From Cloeon dipterum (Eukaryota; Arthropoda; Insecta; Ephemeroptera; Baetidae): 64,000 bases of DNA. The position numbers and the translations under genes are program-made. Positions 59,783 through 64,000 of the stretch are shown here, one piece after another. Below the pieces are notes generated by a model that saw only the letters and a program-made list of their open reading frames with translations, did no database searches and had not been told where the DNA came from. Numbering within the stretch: position 1 is the stretch's first letter; each line of letters begins with the position of its first letter. The stretch is from positions 2,666,001 to 2,730,000 of the forward strand of contig NC_088786.1 in assembly GCF_949628265.1 (NCBI RefSeq), read 5' to 3'.

Positions 59783-60570
59783 ATGGAACATTACCCACTC
59801 CAACGACCGATTTTTGAGTGCATGTAAGCTTTTATTCCTTTTATAGTTGATCTTTTTGCTATAATTAGGGTTAAATTATTTTAGGTGGAGTCAATGCCAT
59901 GCGCGCTTTCCATCTTTGGTGTTGCTAGGAAGTCATATCACTTCGGAACACTGTCCAAGCAGAAGGGAAGTGTCTGCAAAATGTCAATTCTTTCCGTACA
60001 CATGCAAGTGGTACGACTGCCCTCGAAAAGGAAAGCACTTTGAAGCAAGGTACTACTTTTAGCGAAGCATTAATTATAGTAACAATTTTAATGCATTTTG
60101 TGCCCGTCTACAGATACAAACTTCTGGACCACATCCGAACGCACACCAACGAGAAGCCATTTCAGTGCAATGTTTGTCAGAAATCGTTTAGTAGAACTGA
60201 GAATTTGAAAAACCACATTCGAACCCATACAGGTACTGATTACAGAGCTTAATAAATTTACACGTTTCTTAATTGATTTAATTTTTTAATAGGTGCTAAA
60301 CCGTTCCGTTGCACATACGTCGGGTGCACAAAAGCGTTCAGCAACTCAAGTGATCGGTACAAGCACACACTCACGCATTGGATAGACAAACCATACATTT
60401 GCAAGGTTCCTGGCTGTGGAAAAAAATATACTGACCCTAGTTCATTGCGGAAACACTTGAAGTCATCGGCCCACAGTAAATGTCAGCAAAGCTGGATCGA
60501 AGAAAGGGAGAATATAATTTTCTGCTGGCCCCAGGAACAGCTTTATCCCATTGATCTTTCTGTAAAGTGA
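59783..60570 (+). CDS. compact five-finger C2H2 zinc-finger protein, GLI/GLIS-like, 200 aa
   Basis: Exons 59783-59823, 59885-60049, 60114-60232, 60293-60570, in phase. Five C2H2 fingers fill most of the protein: F1 CMWSQC...HITSEHC, F2 [21 protein letters not shown]3 [18 protein letters not shown]4 [20 protein letters not shown]5 [19 protein letters not shown]. The five-finger layout, the SNSSDRYKH and [10 protein letters not shown] motifs and the HTNEKP linker mark the GLI/GLIS/ZIC superfamily; GLIS2/sugarbabe-like is my best guess. It should be a nuclear sequence-specific transcription factor. There is almost nothing outside the fingers, whereas family members are usually several hundred residues, so a longer isoform with upstream exons is possible. 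Confidence 0.88.
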
Positions 60571-61421
60571 AATGATTACCAAAAAGCTCATATCGTATTA
60601 TGTATATATTCTTAAAATTGTATTTTTGTTGTGATATTTGTATGTATCAATATATTTTATTGTAATTTTATCAGCTTTTTTAATTCCTTAATTTTTCCAG
60701 CAATATTATTCACTAGCTAAATTGTCTAAATGGGTATCCTCAATTATTGTACATGATGATGCAATTTATTTTAAGGAAGATAAGGAACGTTAGCGATTTC
60801 ACGTATCAATCATCGCAATAATTTATTTCACAGGCCACTCACAGATAAAATTAAACATAATTAAATCGATTAAATCAGTATGAGAGCCCTCTTTGTATCT
60901 TTCTTCATATTATTAATAATTAATTATAATATAATATTTTTATTATCTATGATCACGCGCCCTCTAACAATGTGTAGTTGCCGATTCGATTGCAGGTGGT
61001 GACACAATCGCGCAGTGACTGCAGAGTGCAGAAACCAGCTCATCATGTTCACTCTAATGGCGAAGCCAAAAGGATTTCTTATTCACTCGATGGTGGCGCG
61101 TCGAGCAACTTTCCGCCAATCAGAGGCAGCCATCGCGAAATATTGCTCTCTTCCAACCTGTTCCTTCAAAGTTTGCATAAAAAGTGCTTGACGCGCCACC
61201 AACGAGTGTGTTGGAAATTCTTAGCTGAACCGTAATGAGAATGAGAGTGAACAAACAACAAAGTCTGTTTTCGCTGTTTTGCCGCAGCGCACTGTGAGTG
61301 AGAAAAGAGCAAAAACTGTACACAAAATCATATGGCGGCTCTCAAAAAATGGTTTTAATTATCCACCCTTCCTTGTCACCGTTGACATTCTGAACCATTC
61401 TTTAGAATAGGAGAATTCGCA
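60571..61421. promoter_or_regulatory. spacer and upstream region of the glucose-6-phosphatase gene
   Basis: AT-rich 3' flank of the zinc-finger gene to about 60960, then a GC-richer promoter-like part with a hairpin whose loop carries CCAATCAGAGG. Confidence 0.5.
61084..61208. repeat. promoter hairpin with CCAAT box in the loop
   Basis: CACTCGATGGTGGCGCGTCG (61084-) pairs with TGACGCGCCACCAACGAGTG (-61208). The loop starts with CGCCAATCAGAGGCAGCC and then CATCGCGAAAT, matching 26435-26460 of the PQBP1/COPG promoter. Confidence 0.85.
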
Positions 61422-64000
61422 ATGTTCACCGCTATGGAATATTTTACAGACCTTTATTATTCATTACTCGAGTGTGAGGTCCACTGGATTCATCAGCTGC
61501 AGCACAAGTCAGGTGCTATTTAACTGCTGGCATGCGAATGATTATTTTTTTACCACAGATTTCCTACTGGGGACCACTTTTTCCAGTCAATCACAGAAAC
61601 TGCAAACCCGTATTACGCATTTTCCATCTTCTTCCCCGTCTTTTCCGTTCTTAGTCCACAACTGGCCTCAAAAATTCTGATGACAGCAACTCTCTCAGAG
61701 TGGATCAATGCTCTTCTCAAATGGTTTGTCTCGAATATCTTTGACAATTTGACATAAAATAATTGAAATGCAAATAAATCTAGGTTGCTGATGGGTCACC
61801 GTCCTTTTTGGTGGGTGAAAGAAATTCTGGAGGAAAGCCAACCGCTGAGCGCACCAAAACTGCGCCAGACACCCTTGACTTGTGAAACAGGGCCTGGAAA
61901 CCCATCAGGACATGTCATGTCCTATGCGTCAATCTGTCTCATTCTTGTCTTTGCCATCAACAGACTTTCAAAGCAGAAGCTGTCCCTCGCACTGCACCAA
62001 ATCCTAGCGGCAGCCATTTGGGGGTTTTTCGCTTTGTCTCTGGTGATGGTCAGCCTTTCACGCCTCTACGTAGCAGCACATTTTCCACACCAGTGTGTAT
62101 TGGGAGCAGTCATCGGTAATATACATATTATGCTTGACAGATCCAATCCAATTCTAATTTCTTGATCATTTGTAGGAATTTTCATTGGCTACCAAGTGGA
62201 AGTGTTGTCTCCGTGGTGGTTGACGGATTGTTCAAGAAAGAAGCTGCTCAAAGGAGCAGCGATGATGATCGTGTTGGCGTTCGCGGCCTACTGGATGCAG
62301 CGGCTGCTAGGAGTCAACCCCCAGTGGTCGGTCAAGCTTGCTTTTAAGTGGTGCAACTCACCTGACCATGTCCACGTCTCCACAACGCCGATTTTCGCTC
62401 TCACCCGCGACTGCGGTGCTGCTCTTGGACTCGCTCTCTCCATCCCTGCTATTCCATCTGAGAGGAAGGTGAGTTTCAACGACAAATCTGTTTCCTCTTG
62501 GCTTGTTAGACATTGGGGCCAGTCATTATTCCAATTCTCATCATTGCTGGATGGTTTTTTCCGGAAAATCAGCCTATTGGAGCTTACTAAATTGAGATTA
62601 CCTCGAGTTCTGATGAACTTGAACATCAAATTTTGTGCCTGATTTATTTTAGCCAATTTCTCTTTAAGGATTTGCCAAATTTGAGATATTTTTAGTTAAA
62701 TATTAAATTTTGAATATCTAGAAAAAAGTATCTTTAATTTTTGTCTGAGTGTGGGATAAAATGTTGCCCTAAGTGTATGTAACATGCCTAGAAATTTTAG
62801 GATGGTGAAAACAAGGTCAAAGGTTGAAAAAACATGTATTTTTGTAGTTAAGGTGGATTTATAGAAATTCAAAATTGCACAATTGCTTGATATTCACCCT
62901 CAAAACACGCTACGTTCATTCCTGAGGTCAGACACAGGTAAGAAATCAAACCCTGGCGTCAGGGTATCCCTCAAGCGATCGGCAGCCACTTTAAGGACGC
63001 CTGACGAGCGCTGTATTGGTTCAAATTTCAAGATCTGAACACCGTTGGAACGGCCAAGTCAAGAACTAACAGAATGTGTGCTGTTTGACCCTAATGACTT
63101 CCAAAAGGTGGTCAAATTACACAACATATTCCTAAAGCTCTGGACTTTGCCGTTCCAACGGTGCGCAAATCTTGCAATTTTAACCAATACAGAACCCGTC
63201 AGGCGTCGTTAAAAGTTGCTGACGCCAAGGTTTCTCTTCTTAATGATGGTCTTTTCTGACCTCAGGAATGACCCGTAGCATGTTATTCTGAATAAAACGC
63301 TTTAAAATAAATTTAAAAACCACGTTTCGAGATATTCAAATAAAAAAAGTACTCAAATTTGAAATATTCAAAAAAAAAATCTTTCAAAATCTGTAGAGTT
63401 TGGCACATAGTTAAATGTTCTACCTTCATTAAAACTGGAGCTGTTCTCGATTTTGTGAGCGCAGAATGCCAGTTTTTCGGGATTGTACCCCTATTCAAAA
63501 TTGAATTTCTTGAAAACGAAGCACTGAACTCCACCTTACAATTTTCACACAATTTCACACGAACCCTGAGACTACTTTTCGGATTTGTAAAGCGTGGTGC
63601 TGTTTTTCAAAATCCGTAAAGAGCATTTTAATTTTTCCGGCAAACTCGGTTCTTTCAACACCTAACAAAATACTAATGGTGATCAACAGAAAGATTAAAA
63701 ATCTATCGTGAAAACACCCAAGAACGTTTAAAACTTAAACTTGTTCAGTCGTATGATCTAGAATTCTCAAAGAAGAAATAATGAATTGATGTTGCAGGCC
63801 CGTTCAAAGTCGGACGTGGTGACTTCATTTGTCTTGCATGTGTCCCTAGTGTTGGCTGTTTTGTGGGTGTCTCACATCGGCAAACAGTCTATCCCAACCA
63901 AGCACACGTACGTCTACTTCTTGTGCTTCTTATTGCTCAATGCATGCACGCCGGTCATGCTACTAGTCACGGTTCCATCCATCTGCAATGTCGTTATGAA
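61422..64000 (+). CDS. glucose-6-phosphatase catalytic subunit, C-terminus beyond window
   Basis: Exons 61422-61507 (or -61512), 61559-61723, 61784-62115, 62176-62468 and 63798 to the window end. Active-site motifs are complete: LLKW...GHRPFWW (KxxxxxxRP), CETGPGNPSGH (PSGH) and LSRLYVAAHFPHQ (SRxxxxxHxxxQ). It is an ER-membrane phosphatase with about nine TM helices releasing glucose from glucose-6-phosphate; hydrophobic stretches such as ALHQILAAAIWGFFALSLVM fit. The exon 1-2 join is uncertain. The usual-looking donor CAG|GTGCTA gives the wrong phase for exon 2. The donor CACAA|GTCAGG, or an acceptor further in at AATCACAG, restores it. Start ATG at 61422; an in-frame ATG at 61434 is the alternative. 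Confidence 0.92.
62700..63330. mobile_element. foldback element in glucose-6-phosphatase intron 4
   Basis: Inverted arms of about 140 bp or more: left 62911-63065 (TCATTCCTGAGGTCAGA ... CACCGTTGGAACGGC), right 63140-63280 (GCCGTTCCAACGGTG ... TCTGACCTCAGGAATGA). The outer part (62700-62900) matches the ECHDC3 intron repeat. Parts also occur at 15250-15400 (CACCGTTGGAACGGCAAAGTC) and 36240-36500. No coding sequence. Confidence 0.8.

Overview
This is eukaryotic nuclear DNA, almost certainly from a hexapod. Introns are mostly 50-170 nt with GT-AG borders, the spacer DNA is AT-rich, and the genes read best as arthropod orthologues: a CLIP-domain serine protease, an artichoke-type LRR protein, PQBP1 with an invertebrate Cys-rich insert, NPC1, COPG, INTS5, ECHDC3, a GLI/GLIS zinc finger and glucose-6-phosphatase. 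The species cannot be named from the sequence. No rRNA, tRNA, CRISPR array or prokaryotic operon was recognised. All gene models below were spliced by hand, and reading phase was checked at every junction.

Layout. At 594-3055 (+) lies a three-exon CLIP serine protease. From inside its last exon starts a head-to-tail segmental duplication: unit A at 2657-6689 and unit B at 6690-13010. It carries a dead copy of the protease exon, two broken copies of an unidentified spliced gene, minisatellites and an LTR/primer-binding-site-like segment. Unit B additionally carries a clean 1.7 kb hAT-like insertion whose empty site survives in unit A. A repeat-rich spacer (13011-19838) holds TTAA-flanked miniature elements and a 440-bp hairpin. 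Then come a 13-exon LRR cell-surface gene (19839-25015, +), PQBP1 (25101-26156, -), COPG (26840-31678, +), NPC1 (32529-50267, -, with an 8.3 kb first intron), ECHDC3 (51150-53945, -), INTS5 (54234-59310, +), a compact five-finger C2H2 gene (59783-60570, +) and a glucose-6-phosphatase gene running off the right edge (61422-64000, +).

Arrangement. PQBP1/COPG and ECHDC3/INTS5 are head-to-head pairs sharing short promoters of 683 and 288 bp. The LRR gene and PQBP1 are tail-to-tail, with coinciding poly(A) signals in an 85-bp gap. COPG and NPC1 are also convergent. The conserved genes are housekeeping functions (splicing, COPI coat, cholesterol export, Integrator, glucose release) and do not form one pathway.

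No obviously new biochemical system is visible. The most informative unusual features are the young tandem duplication with its natural transposon empty/filled pair, the many foldback elements in introns and promoters, near-identical CCAAT blocks in two promoters, homologous sequence in the two introns flanking INTS5 exon 8, and a GC-AG intron in INTS5.
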